From assembly GCA_019454045.1 (NCBI GenBank), contig SKCR01032796.1, forward strand, positions 1 through 64,000: a DNA stretch of 64,000 nt, read 5' to 3'. The position numbers and the translations under genes were made by a program. Shown piece by piece: positions 46,867 to 58,088 of the stretch. The stretch comes from Zanthoxylum bungeanum (lineage: Eukaryota; Streptophyta; Magnoliopsida; Sapindales; Rutaceae). The notes below the pieces were generated by a model. The model did no database searches, had not been told where the DNA came from, and worked only from the letters and a program-made list of their open reading frames with translations. Each line of letters begins with the position of its first letter. Position 1 is the stretch's first letter.

Positions 46867-47759
46867 ACCCCTCACCAAAGCCTTTGTCTCCTTGACACAA
46901 CAGAATTCACACCCAAGCTCTCTCGAAATCTCTATAGACTCTCTCTACACACCCAAAACTAAACAAACAGACAAAAAGAAAACACTTCATACACACACAA
47001 AAAGAAAACAAAGAACCACCACAAGCCACCACCTTCCATAGCCGACCAGCCACCATACAGCAGCCCTCCACCACCGAAAATCACCCCAAAACCATACCCT
47101 AAAACACGCCTAAAACAACCTCCTAGATTACCTTAAAACAGTAACATAAAAAACTGCATAGATAAATCTTAAGAATAACCATATATAATTGCACTAAGAA
47201 CCCACACAACTTGGAATAGTTCTTTGAAAACATTGAAACAGGTAGCCCGTGCAGTGAGCAGCAAAACAGGAGCCGAATAGGAGCAGAACGGAGTTCGAAT
47301 CGTAAGCAAAGCAGCGAAACAGTGAGCTAGGACGTTGAACCAGCGGACCAGAAAAAGTTGCGGAGCTTTACCCCCCTTTCGATCTTCGTGGAACGCGAGT
47401 CCGAGAGACGGCTTAAAAGGTTAGACCTGAGGGTATCTTTCACACCTATTCTCATTTTACTTTCTGGTCATTTATTTTGATTATATTTTCTGTATTTGTG
47501 GTATCTGTTGTGTGTATGATGTATGTTGTGGGTATTGGATGAATGAGAGATGTGTCAACTCTCGCGGTATATCAGATGGAAACCCGGACATAAATTTCAT
47601 AGCCGATTCCGAATGGACGGTAGTATTATCTGTACTCGGGCCACAACTCCACGTACCGCTTGGGTAAACGGCACCATCTTTCTTTTGTTGTGTTGCTCTT
47701 GTTTATTTAGTTTGCTTACTTGAATTCAATATGTCGTTAGTTATGCATGATTCAACCAA

Positions 47760-48215
47760 GCGCATGGGCTTAGTAAGTTAGTCCAAAGGTCCTCCATTTA
47801 GGAGACAAAGAGCCGAAAAGGCCACCTTCGTGACACTACTTCGCCGCGCCGGTTGATGTATGTTCGGTTGGATGCGAGATACGTTCAATCGGGCATACTT
47901 AGTTTGATATTGTTATCTTTATTTTCGTATGTATAAGTCAATCGAGCGCATGGGCTTAGTAAGTGTGTTGTGAGATCCCCTATGGGGAGGGGCTAAAAGC
48001 CCTTTACCACGATGCTTTGCCGCGCCGGTTGATGTGTGTTCAGATTGGATGTAAGATGTGTTCAATCGGGCATACTTGGTTGATATGATTGGTTCTATTC
48101 TTGTATGTGTGATGTGACGCGCATGGGCTTAGTATGTTGGTCTAAGGTCCTCTCTTTGAGAGATCAAGAGCCCCAAAAGGTCACCTTTACGGCAGTGCTT
48201 CGCCGCGCCCTTTTA
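47760..48215 (+). repeat. three tandem 173-187 bp repeats in region F
   Basis: Copies begin at GCGCATGGGCTTAGTA, at 47760, 47946 and 48119, and each contains CTTYGCCGCGCC near the end. The first two continue with GGTTGATGT, TTCAATCGGGCATACTT. Between these landmarks each copy has a short hairpin with different stem sequence (47792-47804, 47976-47988, 48150-48162). Confidence 0.8.
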
Positions 48216-48254
48216 TTTTTCTTTATGTATTACATCCTATTTCATGCATCAGGT

Positions 48255-48650
48255 CCGTGTCCGTTCGAACGCGTTCACGAACGCAACTCGAACGCGCATG
48301 TGTTTTTGCCTTATTATGTGTCAGGTCTCGTATCCGTTCGAACGCGTTAACAAACGCCATACGAACGTGAGCTTTCTGTCTCATCTCCGTTCGAACGCGT
48401 TTACGAACGCTACTCGAACGTGAGCATTCTGTCTCATTTCCGTTCGAACGCGTTTACGAACGCTACTCGAACGTGAGCATTCTGTTTCATTCTGTTCGAA
48501 CGCGTTTACGAACGCTACTCGAACGTGAGCATTCTGTTTCATTTCCGTTCGAACGCGTTTACGAACGCTACTCGAACGTGAGCATTCTGTTTCATTTCCG
48601 TTCGAACGCGTTTACGAACGCTACACGAACGTGAACACATTGAACTGAGT
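48255..48650 (+). repeat. 53-bp minisatellite, seven copies
   Basis: Units begin at CCGTTCGAACG (CTGTTCGAACG in the fifth), at 48261, 48334, 48387, 48440, 48492, 48545 and 48598; after the first two the period is 52-53 bp. Most units are nearly identical: the TTCGAACG palindrome, a GCGTT-TACG-AACGC stem, CTACTCGAACGTGAGC and CATTCTGTYTCATTT. High identity of the last five copies points to recent amplification. Confidence 0.9.
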
Positions 48651-49499
48651 CTTTTTTCATTAGATTTCATGCATAGTTTTCCTAGTAACTATCTCCACAT
48701 GTATAAATGCAAATATGTTGATGTATTGCAATTCATATACTTGTGTCACGATAACATTTGAGTATTATTTCTTGCGGTATATCGGATGGAAACCCAGACG
48801 TAAATTCCGTAGCCGGTTCCGAATGGACGGTAGTGCGGTCTGTACTTGGGCTACAATTCCACGTACCACTTGGAAAAGTACCCATATGTGTGCTTGTATG
48901 GTTAACATGTGTGCTTGTATGGTTAATATGTGTGCTTGTGTTTTTCCTGAATGTGATATGTAAGTAAAGTTGTATGTTAGTTGCTATCTTGATATATGTT
49001 AAGCATGCAAATTTAAATGCAAGATATATGTGAAATACATGTATATTTAGGTGCATATTTTATTTTATAAATGTGAATTTAGAAGCATGATACCCTTAGA
49101 AATAAGTGTTACTTCAGCTTGTTTAAATTATTATATAAATCCTTTCATTACAAGTGACATGAGTAAGGGACCATTCCGAACCCAACGGTTTGAGGTCTTC
49201 CTTGCGAGGGGTGAGTGCGGCCTTAAATCTTTGTCCCGGTTCACACCGGGTGGCGACTTCCATGTTATGTAATCCTTCCCAACTAGGCCGCGAGCCTAGG
49301 AACGGCGTCGCCCAGGTCCTGTGTCCCACACCTGGCCTTGTAGATGCATGACTGGACATATTTTAATTTTTATTGATGTCCGGCTGAACATAGTTAATGT
49401 CTCGCTAGATTTCCATTATAAACCAGAGGCAGGAATGATGAGCGGTACAACTAACAATAATGAATGCATAACAATGATAGCTGAGACTCACAAAGTGGT

Positions 49500-50721
49500 T
49501 TTTTACTCCTAAGTATAAGAGTGTCAAAGAAATAAAATAACCCGGTGAGTCTGGGGGTCAATCCACAGGGAATGGATTCAGTAAAATAAAATTATAATTC
49601 GAATAAAAATAAAAAGATTGAATTATTCGAAGTGATTGACAATTTTAAATTAGACTGCAACATAAAATAAATGTTGGGGGTTAGGGGATCCACTTTTAAT
49701 ATTTCAAATTTAGAAATCCTATTTTTTATAATATATAAATTATCATTATTACCCAATTAATTAACAAATAAAATCAGCCATAAATGCGGTGATAATATTT
49801 GTCTATAACAAGTCTAGTTAGGTACTCAATTATGCCCAATAAATAAAACCAGTCACATATGCGGTAACACATTTTGTCAATAATTAATCCAGATTAAAAT
49901 TAAATATTAGTCTTTAGATTACAATTCATATATTATAATATAAGTAAGATTAATTTATATTTTCATATTAAGAGCTCTACCCTTTACCCAGCAAGACGAA
50001 ATTAGCTACTCATGATTTAAATAAAAACATGCATAATTTTATTATTAAAAGAAAAAGAAATTACAACAAAGCTTAAAAAAATAAAACACACAAGAGGTGG
50101 AACCCTTCACAAAATTTCAAAGAGAAAGTATGAAGAAAGCTGAAGAAATTGAGTTGCTGAGCACCTTTATTTATAGTAAGATGTGTTCAGCACCTCATAC
50201 TAATGACAATTTCATTGCATTTAATAATGCAATGCAATTGTCAAATTATGGATATTTTTTCTTCTTATTTTTGTCTTTAATAATTACATAAAACACATTT
50301 TGGAATTTTCATCAATTTCGACCTTGAAAACTTCAGAACTATAAAATCTTGTAAACATCAAAGTAGTAGATATTTGAATCTTCTTTCAGCTGGGACTAGA
50401 ATCGCCTCAATCAGATATCGAAATAAAATGTTATGGCCAATTTATGAAATTTGCATAAGGTTGGAATTTCTGAAATTGCACACTGTTAGAACACCATTTT
50501 AAGTTTTTGGCCTCCACAATCCAAATATCACGTTCATTTCTCTAGTTATGCATCTAAAGTATTATTTCACTTACATAAGAAATAAAAATCACAATAAAAA
50601 TATATAAAACATAAATTTAATCATTATTTTACAAATGTGCTAAATTGAGGGGATTAACGAAACCATAAGTGTAAAATGATTACTTTCTCTTTATTAAATG
50701 TACACTTTATAGTGTCCATCA
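49500..50721 (-). repeat. Athila-like LTR G4
   Basis: Minus strand starts TGATGGACACTATAAAGTG at 50721, preceded by GTTGGGGGTG (polypurine tract, 50722-50731). Contains the GTTGGGGGTTAGGGGATCC block at 49674, two GCCATAAATGCGG-type blocks (49790, 49855) and a minus-strand TATA box CTATAAATAAA at 50166-50176. The left end near 49500 is approximate; GGGGGTCAATCCACAGGGAA at 49552 is a common motif of the 3' part of such LTRs. The segment 50722-50876 is 3' internal noncoding sequence. Confidence 0.6.
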
Positions 50722-50876
50722 CACCCCCAACCAGCTTATTACTAGTCCCTAGTAATATAAGTGAAAACTTAAAAGAAAAATTCTTATCCAAGTTAATAAT
50801 TGTTTCCCTTCTTTCTAAATAGTCAAATAAGTAAAGTCTTCTGTACTTTTTACCCTTCTTCCAAACACACATAAAC

Positions 50877-51143
50877 CTAGGTTCTTCCGAATATCGGGAA
50901 CATGCAAAACATTCTTAATGTATGCTCATTCCTGGATGTCATCTTCAGAACCACTGTGCCTTTTCTAACCACTTTAGAGGTAGACGAGTTTCCTATGATG
51001 ATATGATCACCACCATCGAGCTTCTGATATGAGGAAAATATCTTTCTATCTGCACATATATGACGAGTAACTCCAGTGTATATCCATAATTCTTTCAGGT
51101 TTCCAACCAAATTGGCTTCAATTATAACTGTTGAGAGGTTCAA
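50877..51143 (-). pseudogene. copia fragment I': protease remnant
   Basis: Minus-strand reading MNLSTVIIEANLVGNLKELW followed by IYTGVTRHICADRKIF corresponds to the element I protease at 6184-6430. The catalytic Asp is replaced by Tyr (YTG for DTG), so this copy could not process a polyprotein. Similarity ends at about 50880, abutting the Athila-like internal sequence. Confidence 0.8.
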
Positions 51144-51980
51144 CCATCTTTAGTGACATAGGCCTTATTTGTTTCTTGCCTTTGTGTTGAGAGTTCTTGT
51201 TTCTACAGTCTTTTTCCATATGATCACTTTTCCCACAGACGTAACACTTCTTTTGAACTTCATGTTTGCTTGGGAAGAATCAGCTCCACTGTTCTTTCTC
51301 TTCTTCTTACCCTTTCCACCCTCGATGATGTTGGCCTTAGACTCAATAGTCTTGTAGCTAGCCTTGTCGGACTTTCAGTTGTCCGTTTCGATTCGCAATT
51401 GAACTCCTAGGTCTTCAAGACTCAAATGTTTCTTCTTGTGTTACAGATAAACCCTAAAGTTCTTCCATGATGGTGGCAATTCCTCAATAATTATAGCAAC
51501 TTGAAATGTCTCGCAGAGTTTCATCCATTCTTCTAATTTTTTGTGAATGATCAAATGTAGTTCACCCAACAGAGACATTAACATCATTAATCAACCCATT
51601 TTGTGTCCAGGAACCTACCCACAAAAAAATTCTTTTGTCCGACATCCTCTGTTTTGTACTTCTTCTCGAGAGATTCCTATAGAATTTTTGCTGAAGTCAT
51701 GCCTTGATACACATAATACAGGGTATTGTCAAGTCCTCACAAAAGGTGATTCTTGCACAAGAATTCGCCTTGCGACCATGCATCTACTCCCAGTTGCTTA
51801 GATGTTTCAGTTTCTCCCTCTACAGGACTCGGAGGAGTTTCCTTGAGATACTTAGCCAACTGCAGAGTTGTCAGGTAGAACATCATTATGCTTTGCCACT
51901 GTTTGAAGTTTGCTCCATTGAACTTATTCAGTTTCTTTCCATGAACGATCAGTACAGTGATATTTCCACTAGCAATGTGT
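51144..51980 (-). pseudogene. copia fragment I': gag remnant
   Basis: Continues upstream of the protease (minus sense). The start near 51976 gives SGNIT, and the usual NFKQW is intact where element I has a stop. TTLQLAKYLKETPPSP and STIEEL-like segments follow, with stops at several places. The zinc knuckle near 51243-51205 is complete: CYVCGKSDHMEKDC (CCHC). The plus-strand ORFs 51547-51982 are antisense shadows. With the leader to about 52340 (GGCGATAAGAGCC block) this is a head-to-head relative of element I. Confidence 0.75.
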
Positions 51981-52340
51981 AACTGAAACTAAAACAATTA
52001 ATAATAAGTCTACAAAAGACAAATCACATAAAGTTCAATTGTATGATCCTATTTTTGTGTTACACTAAGAATCCACTTATTATTTTTTATAGTAGTACCA
52101 AATAACACAAGTCCTTGAATTTGTGATTAATATTTCTAATGATATGTGAACAAAGGAAATTCCAAGAGGACGAGGGGGGTCCGACGTAACCACTTAAATC
52201 CCCGTCCTTTTTGGCTCTTATCGCCTTGTTGACAAAATTTCCTTAATCACTTTCTTAATATAAAATTTTAGGCTTTCATTCTTATTGTTACACTTTTTCT
52301 CAACCAAAAGTACAATAAATAAGATTATTTTCCAAAATAC
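51981..52340 (-). other. copia fragment I': leader
   Basis: Matches the leader of element I in inverse orientation: GGGGGGTCCGACGTAACCAC at 52174 against 5160-5185, and GGCTCTTATCGCC at 52211. No LTR follows. Confidence 0.6.
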
Positions 52341-53072
52341 TAACATCTTATGTTTATAATAACCAAGCTTACAAATTCATTGTATGATTCTCTTAAGTTA
52401 ATTAAATAATTAATAAATCCTAAAATCATGTGTGTTGGATTTTGTTGTACTTAAATAATTTTAGGTATTTATACAACACATAAATAAATATATAAATAGA
52501 CTCAACTTTATCGGAAAATTAATAAGACATGATCATCACGGGTAAAATTTAGCAAACAATCAAACTTGACTTTGTGATCAAGCATGCCAGACATATAGCA
52601 TGATATGTGCGCGAATGAATGAAGATCAACAGTCACTAGCTACACCGTGGTTGCATGTTCAGCAACATATATGTTACTTCAATTTATTATTCCATCACAA
52701 AATAATTTTATATTCCCTGATACCTTTTCCCCTTTTATTTTTCACTCAATGGCCTTTAACTCTCTCTCCTTCTCGTCTACTTTATTATTATTAATAAATT
52801 TCCATATTTCAAGTTGTAGATAAAACAAATTTAGTTTAATCTAAGAAGAGGTCAATTTGATCAATTGGATGGCGTCTTTTACTGTAATTGTTTTTTTAAA
52901 TAGACTAACATTCATGTATGCTTACACGATGTAAGAAACTAGATTTTATAATGCATAAATTTTAACGAGTTCTTAAGAATTGTAATTCACTTTTATCATG
53001 CATAAATTCAAGGAAATTATATGTAATCCTAGAATCAATACAAACTCAATGATTTAGAAAAATATGTAAAAT
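52341..53072. other. unannotated AT-rich sequence
   Basis: No coding or repeat signal recognised in these 730 bp. Confidence 0.5.
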
Positions 53073-54046
53073 TGTAACGCCCCCAGTGCAGAGATGTTAC
53101 CGGCATGTGATGGAATCCTCACCACCACCCCGAGCCTCTAACCATATCTAAACTTTCTAGACTATGTTACTATAACAAATATTTATTAAACCAATTAATA
53201 CTAACAATTTACTGACTTAAATAAATACTTATACTTCATTTAAATAACATTATATACATTCACCCTTTACTCAACTGACATACTTGCATTCTATCCGAAT
53301 GCGAACAACAACAACTTAGCATGATAAACCCATACTCTAGTGACTGCAGTAAACTCAATTCCTCGATCTCTGACTCATGTTCAGCTATGGCTCACTAGAT
53401 AAGGCTACCTGCAAAACAAACTGTAGGTGTGGGGGGGGGGATTAGATCTTTTGAACGACCTGGTGAGTGGATACTAAAAATAACAAACCAAAAAAAAATC
53501 TAAAACATTTCCATAAACCATTTTTCATGCATGTGTCGTCAAAATTATATCAAGCGCTCAACGCCTAAGTCACCCGCATAGACTGAGCGAGGAACGAACG
53601 ATCCCTTGTCGACAACGTAGCGGGTCAATCCATTTCTGATGGACGAGACCCTAACAAGCACCCCGACAGAAATATATGATGAAAAATATGAAAACATGCA
53701 ACAAGCATCGAGGTAGAAACATATCATCGATTGAGCATCTCAGCGGAAACATATAGATAACTTAGAAACCATGAAAACATTGAACAAGCACTCAGACGAA
53801 AACATATAATTATCATGCATATTTTTTTATCAATTTAAAACCTCAAAACTTGAAAAGAATTTTAAAACATAAGTCAAGAAAACATAAAACAAAGCATCCA
53901 CTCGCAGATTTTAGGATCTGGCTGGTATTCCTTTGCTTCCTCGAAGGAATTTGAGGTTCATGCGATGATCTTTTATAGGTAACTTAATTAGAATACGAAT
54001 CATGGAATGTACTTCAAAATTCACTGCAATTAATTGTGATGGAATC
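53073..54046 (-). repeat. chromovirus-like LTR fragment H3
   Basis: Starts TTGTAACGCCCCCAGTGCAG, GATGTTACCGGCATGTGATG, as in LTRs H and H1. TACCTGCAAAACAAACTG..GTGTGGGGGG (about 53408-53436) and CCACTCGCAGATTTTAGGATCTGG (about 53901) match positions in H (34048-34080, 34885-34910). It is cut at 54046 by the copia LTR of element C; the right part is not seen. The hairpin array of H is absent here. Confidence 0.55.
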
Positions 54047-55680
54047 TGTTGGATTCTCTAAGAACAAATCCAAGATCATTAAGCATAAAAGATATGTGAA
54101 TACTCAACGAAGTTTGCGGAATAACTTACATTGATCGGCTAGGTAGGATTTGTAGACAACAAAAATTTGCCTCCTTTGAAGTTGCTCCAAGCTATTCTTT
54201 GATTGTATGTTGAGCTCCAAGCTTGATATTTTGAATTCCAAACTCAAGGGATGTTTCCCTAACACCTTTGTATGATTCTTTAAGAGCTAGCTTTGGAAGA
54301 AAATTGCAACAAAATTCTTCCCTTGGTTCTTTGTAGTTCACGGCAAAGTGAGGGGAGAAGAGAGAGTTTTGGTTTTTGATATTTTGATTTCTAAAATCAA
54401 TTACAACTTATGAAAAGTCAAAACCAAATTTTGGTATATGCTTTACCAAAAGGCTAAGCAAAGTTTTGGAGGGAAAAATGCATTTAAGGCCTCCAACTAC
54501 TCCCAGTCCCTTCAATCAACTTTGACACTTGATGGACAAGTGATGTAAGTTGGTGGGACCGACTTTAATTCAAAATTCAAGTGGCTTGCTCAACACGCTT
54601 CGGGCTCGGGTTCGCTTAATCCGATTAAACGAATTTTCCGTCGCGACGTAATTAAATCCAATTTAATTAAATAATAATGCCTTGCAAAATTATTACGAAC
54701 GTCGCTCGCGAATTAATTCTAAATTAATTCATTCGCCCGAATTAAAATCCAATTCTAATTCCGTTATGAAATCTAATTTCATTTAATATATCAAATATAT
54801 TATTTAATCGATTAATTCTAAATTAATCGTTCTCTCTCTTCTTATCAAATTTTATCCCAGATAAATTTTCACCGTAATTAATCCCGGATTAATTATGTTC
54901 GAGTCATACGTCATCGGTGAATCTTCGGGAAGCGACCCATGAGATCCCTGGATATGTTGGCAGTAAATCCGGTCGTCAGACTATCCGAACACGTGTGTAC
55001 CCGGTACCACGTTCTTACCGATTTACAAGACATGGTTGACTTCTAGCAAAGTGCCGTGCCTACCCAATTCTCCAGAAATATTCTTTAAGGAATATTTAAT
55101 CTATAACAGGCGTAGTATACGTAGTATTGCGTATTGCGATCCAGTATTAGATGTCACATGCAAGGCCTGAGACTATGAGATCTCATCAGTCGCAAGTATT
55201 AGCGATGCAAATCTCAAGTTAAGACCAAATGCACCTACCCTAAATCGGATTCCCATAGACACATAGTCATACTACCAATGGGATTCCGAGGGGTCTATCC
55301 AGAGCGAAGCTGTTTCTGTACCATCGGTAAACACAACCTCCTATCACACTTGCATAAGTATACAATACTTAAATATATGAGAACTATGCCGTTATGCTCC
55401 CACAACGCGCATAAGTGCAATACTAGTCTATTCCGCATTATCGATGTCCAGTCTCGATAATACTACGACTAGGGATATTTAATGATTAAACCTTTGTGGA
55501 TTGATATCGTCTCATATCTTATAATCCGGAACTAATCATAAGGACTTTTATCATTTATATATTCAAGTAATCTAATTACAAAATGATAAAATAGCAATTT
55601 CCATTGTCACATAGTTAATTTATACAAAAACCACAATGTCTTTTACAAATAGTGACACTATGGGTCATAATTGTCCAACA
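54047..55680 (-). repeat. copia element C: 3' LTR, complete
   Basis: 1634 bp from TGTTGGATTCTC to GTCCAACA, followed by a polypurine tract. About 400 bp shorter than the LTR of B, with a gap near 55165-55190 where a CCGTACGAAGC-containing segment is missing. Confidence 0.88.
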
Positions 55681-55695
55681 ATCTCTCACTTGGCC
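55681..55695 (-). other. copia element C: polypurine tract
   Basis: Minus strand GGCCAAGTGAGAGAT, one change from that of B. Confidence 0.8.
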
Positions 55696-55699
55696 TATA

Positions 55700-56738
55700 G
55701 CCAGTCACTCAAGTATCTAACACCTGAACTATGTACATGTCGCTCAAACTTTTGCTGAGGAATAGTTTTCATCAACGGATCTGCAATGTTGTCATCTGAT
55801 GCGACCTTCTCGATCTTCACATCGCCATGATGTATGATCTCACGAATCAGATGGAAACGTCGAAGAACATGCTTGGATCATTGATGAGACTGTGGTTCCT
55901 TAGACTACGTTATAGCCCCGTTATTGTCACAATACAATGGAACGGGCTCCAATGCTAATGGAACTACAACTAATCCGATTAGGAATTTACGGATCCAAAC
56001 TACCTATTTTGCTGCTTCAGCTGAAGCAATATATTCCGCTTCTATTATTGAATCGGCAACAGTCTCTTGCTTGGAAGCTTTCCAGCTCACTGCTCCGTTG
56101 TTCAAACAAAATATGTACCCAGATTGCGACTTACAATCGTCTTTATCGGTTTGGAAACTTGCATCGGTAAACCTAGTTACCTCAAGTTCTCCATCTCTAT
56201 AGATTAAGAACGCATCCCTAGTTCATCTAAGATACTTAAGGATTTTCTTAACCGCTACCCAGTGACCATCACCCGGATCGGCCTGATAGCGACTACATAT
56301 GCTCAAAGCATACGAGACATCAGGTCACGTGCATATCATGGCATACATGATCGATCTGACTGCCGAAGCGAACGGGATCCGACTCATGTTGTCTCTCTCA
56401 TCTTGATTTTAGGACACATGTCCTTAGATAGAGTGATACAATGTGACACTGGCAACAGTCCCCTCTTGGACAGTTCCATGTTGAATCTCTTCAACACTTT
56501 GTCAATGTACGTGCTCTGGGAGACTCCAAGCAGTTTTCTAGATCTATCCCGGTAGATATTTATTCCCAGAATAAAGGCTGCTTCTCCCAGATCTTTCATG
56601 GAGAATTTTAATGAAAGCCAAGCTTTCACCGATTGTAGCACGGGAATGTCATTGCCAATAAGCAATACATCATCAACGTAAAGGACAATGAATGTCAGTG
56701 CGCTCCCACTAACCTTCTTATATACACAAGGATCACAT
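55700..56738 (-). pseudogene. copia element C: RT C-terminus and RNase H fragment
   Basis: The best-preserved pol segment of the A/B/C/D family. Minus-strand reading starts near SALTFIVLYVDDVLLIGNDIP, with the YVDD codons at 56680-56669. It continues SLKFSMKDLGEAAFILGINI and YIDKVLKRFNMELSKRG, then RNase H with FTDASFQTDKDDCKSQSG and the final IADPLMKTIPQQ and YLSDWL before the stop near 55700. Only a few stops are present. The fragment ends at 56738, where a piece of another LTR begins. It shows what the catalytic box of the family looked like and supports a TAR/Tork-like copia placement. Confidence 0.85.
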
Positions 56739-58088
56739 CGGTTTCGCTAATTCCAAATTAATGAATTTTCCGTTGCGACGTAATTAAATAATTATGCCTA
56801 GTAAAATCACTATTCACATCGCTAACGAATTAATTCTAAATTAACTCGTTCGCCCGAATTAAATTCTAAATTAATTCCACGTCGAAATCAAATTTCGTAT
56901 AATATATCGAATATATTTTATTATCGATTAATTCCAAATTAATCGTTATCTCTCTTTAATTAATATTTTATCCCAGATAAAATATCTCCGTAATTAATCC
57001 CAGATTAATTTTCTCTCTCATCTAATTAATCCCAGATTAATAATGTGCGAGTGACACTTCATCGGTGAATCTTCGGGAAGCGACCCATGAGATCCCCGGA
57101 TATGTTGGCAGTAAATCCGGTTGTCGGACTATCCGAACACGTAAGTACCTAGTACTACGTTTTTATCGATTTACAATACATGGTTGGCTTCTAGCAAAGC
57201 ATCATGCCTACCCAATTCTCCAGAAATATTCTTATTGGAATATGTGATCTATATCAGGCGTAGTATATGTAGTATTGCGTATCTCGATCCAGTATCGATG
57301 TCACGTGCAAGGCCTGGGGCTGGAAATGTGTCTGCCCCGTACGAAGCACATATCGGATCTCTGGTAACTAGTCTCTATAATCGGATAAACATGACCTAGT
57401 CATAATATCCCGATAGCTGCAGCATATAAGAGAACGAGTTACGTATCCTACGTGATCATCATCTCCACTATTACTAGAGTGATACTTCCATCTCGACATC
57501 ACACCCAATACACTACGATTCTCAATATACCCAGAAGAGGCGTACACAGAACCTGTTAAAGCCCTGGACGACCAAAACTAAAGTACATTGATTGTCGCAA
57601 GTATTAGCGGTGCAAGTCTCAAGTTAAGACCAAATACATCTACCCTTATTCGGACTTCCAGAGACACATAGTAATACTACCAATGGAATTCCGAGGGGTC
57701 TATCCAGAGCGAAGCTGTTTCCTGTACCATCGGTAAAACACAACCTCCTACTACACTTGCATGAGTATCCTATACCCAAATATATGAGAACTATGCCGCT
57801 ATGCCCTCACAAAGCGCACAAGTGTAATACTAGTCTATTCTGCATTATCGATGTCCAATCTCGATAATACTACGACTAGGGATATTTAATGATTAAACCT
57901 TCGTGGATTGATACTATCTCATATCATCTCAATCCAGGAACTAATCATATGGACCTTTCATCATTTATACATCTTGGTGATCTAATCACAAATGATAAAA
58001 GAGCAATTTCCTTTGTCACATAGTTAATTTGTACAACAACACCATGATACATACAAATAGTGACGCTTTGGGTCATAACTGTCCAACA
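56739..58088 (-). repeat. copia element D: 3' LTR, left part missing
   Basis: Matches the LTR of B from TTTGCTAATTCCAAATTA (44526) to the CCAACA end; about 680 bp at the left are absent at the junction with element C. Followed by a polypurine tract at 58089-58103 (one change). ORFs 57065-57399 are LTR-internal and recur in other copies. Confidence 0.88.

Larger units (their letters stand above)
46441..49360 (+). repeat. region F: long LTR-like sequence (possibly Tat/Ogre-type)
   Basis: A strong TATA box TATATAAACA at 46857-46866 is followed by a CA-rich, stop-poor leader (ACACAACAGAATTCACACCC, then ACAAACAGACAAAAAGAAAA) that looks transcribed. Then come a 90-bp block (47574-47667), three 173-187 bp repeats, the 53-bp minisatellite, a second copy of the 90-bp block (48776-48871), and at 49163-49330 GGTTCACACCGGGTGGCGAC and AGGCCGCGAGCCTAGGAACG, phrases I associate with Tat/Ogre-type gypsy LTRs. 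I cannot define both ends or a second LTR. Some small ORFs are repeat artefacts (48715-48967, from tandem TGTGTGCTTGTATGGTTAA). Confidence 0.45.

Noticed and set aside
48255..48650. CRISPR-like array
   Set aside because: Regular period, but the units are tandem without unique spacers, and the window is a plant nuclear sequence full of retroelements.
51547..51982. Plus-strand ORFs of 84 and 92 codons
   Set aside because: Antisense to the I' gag remnant.
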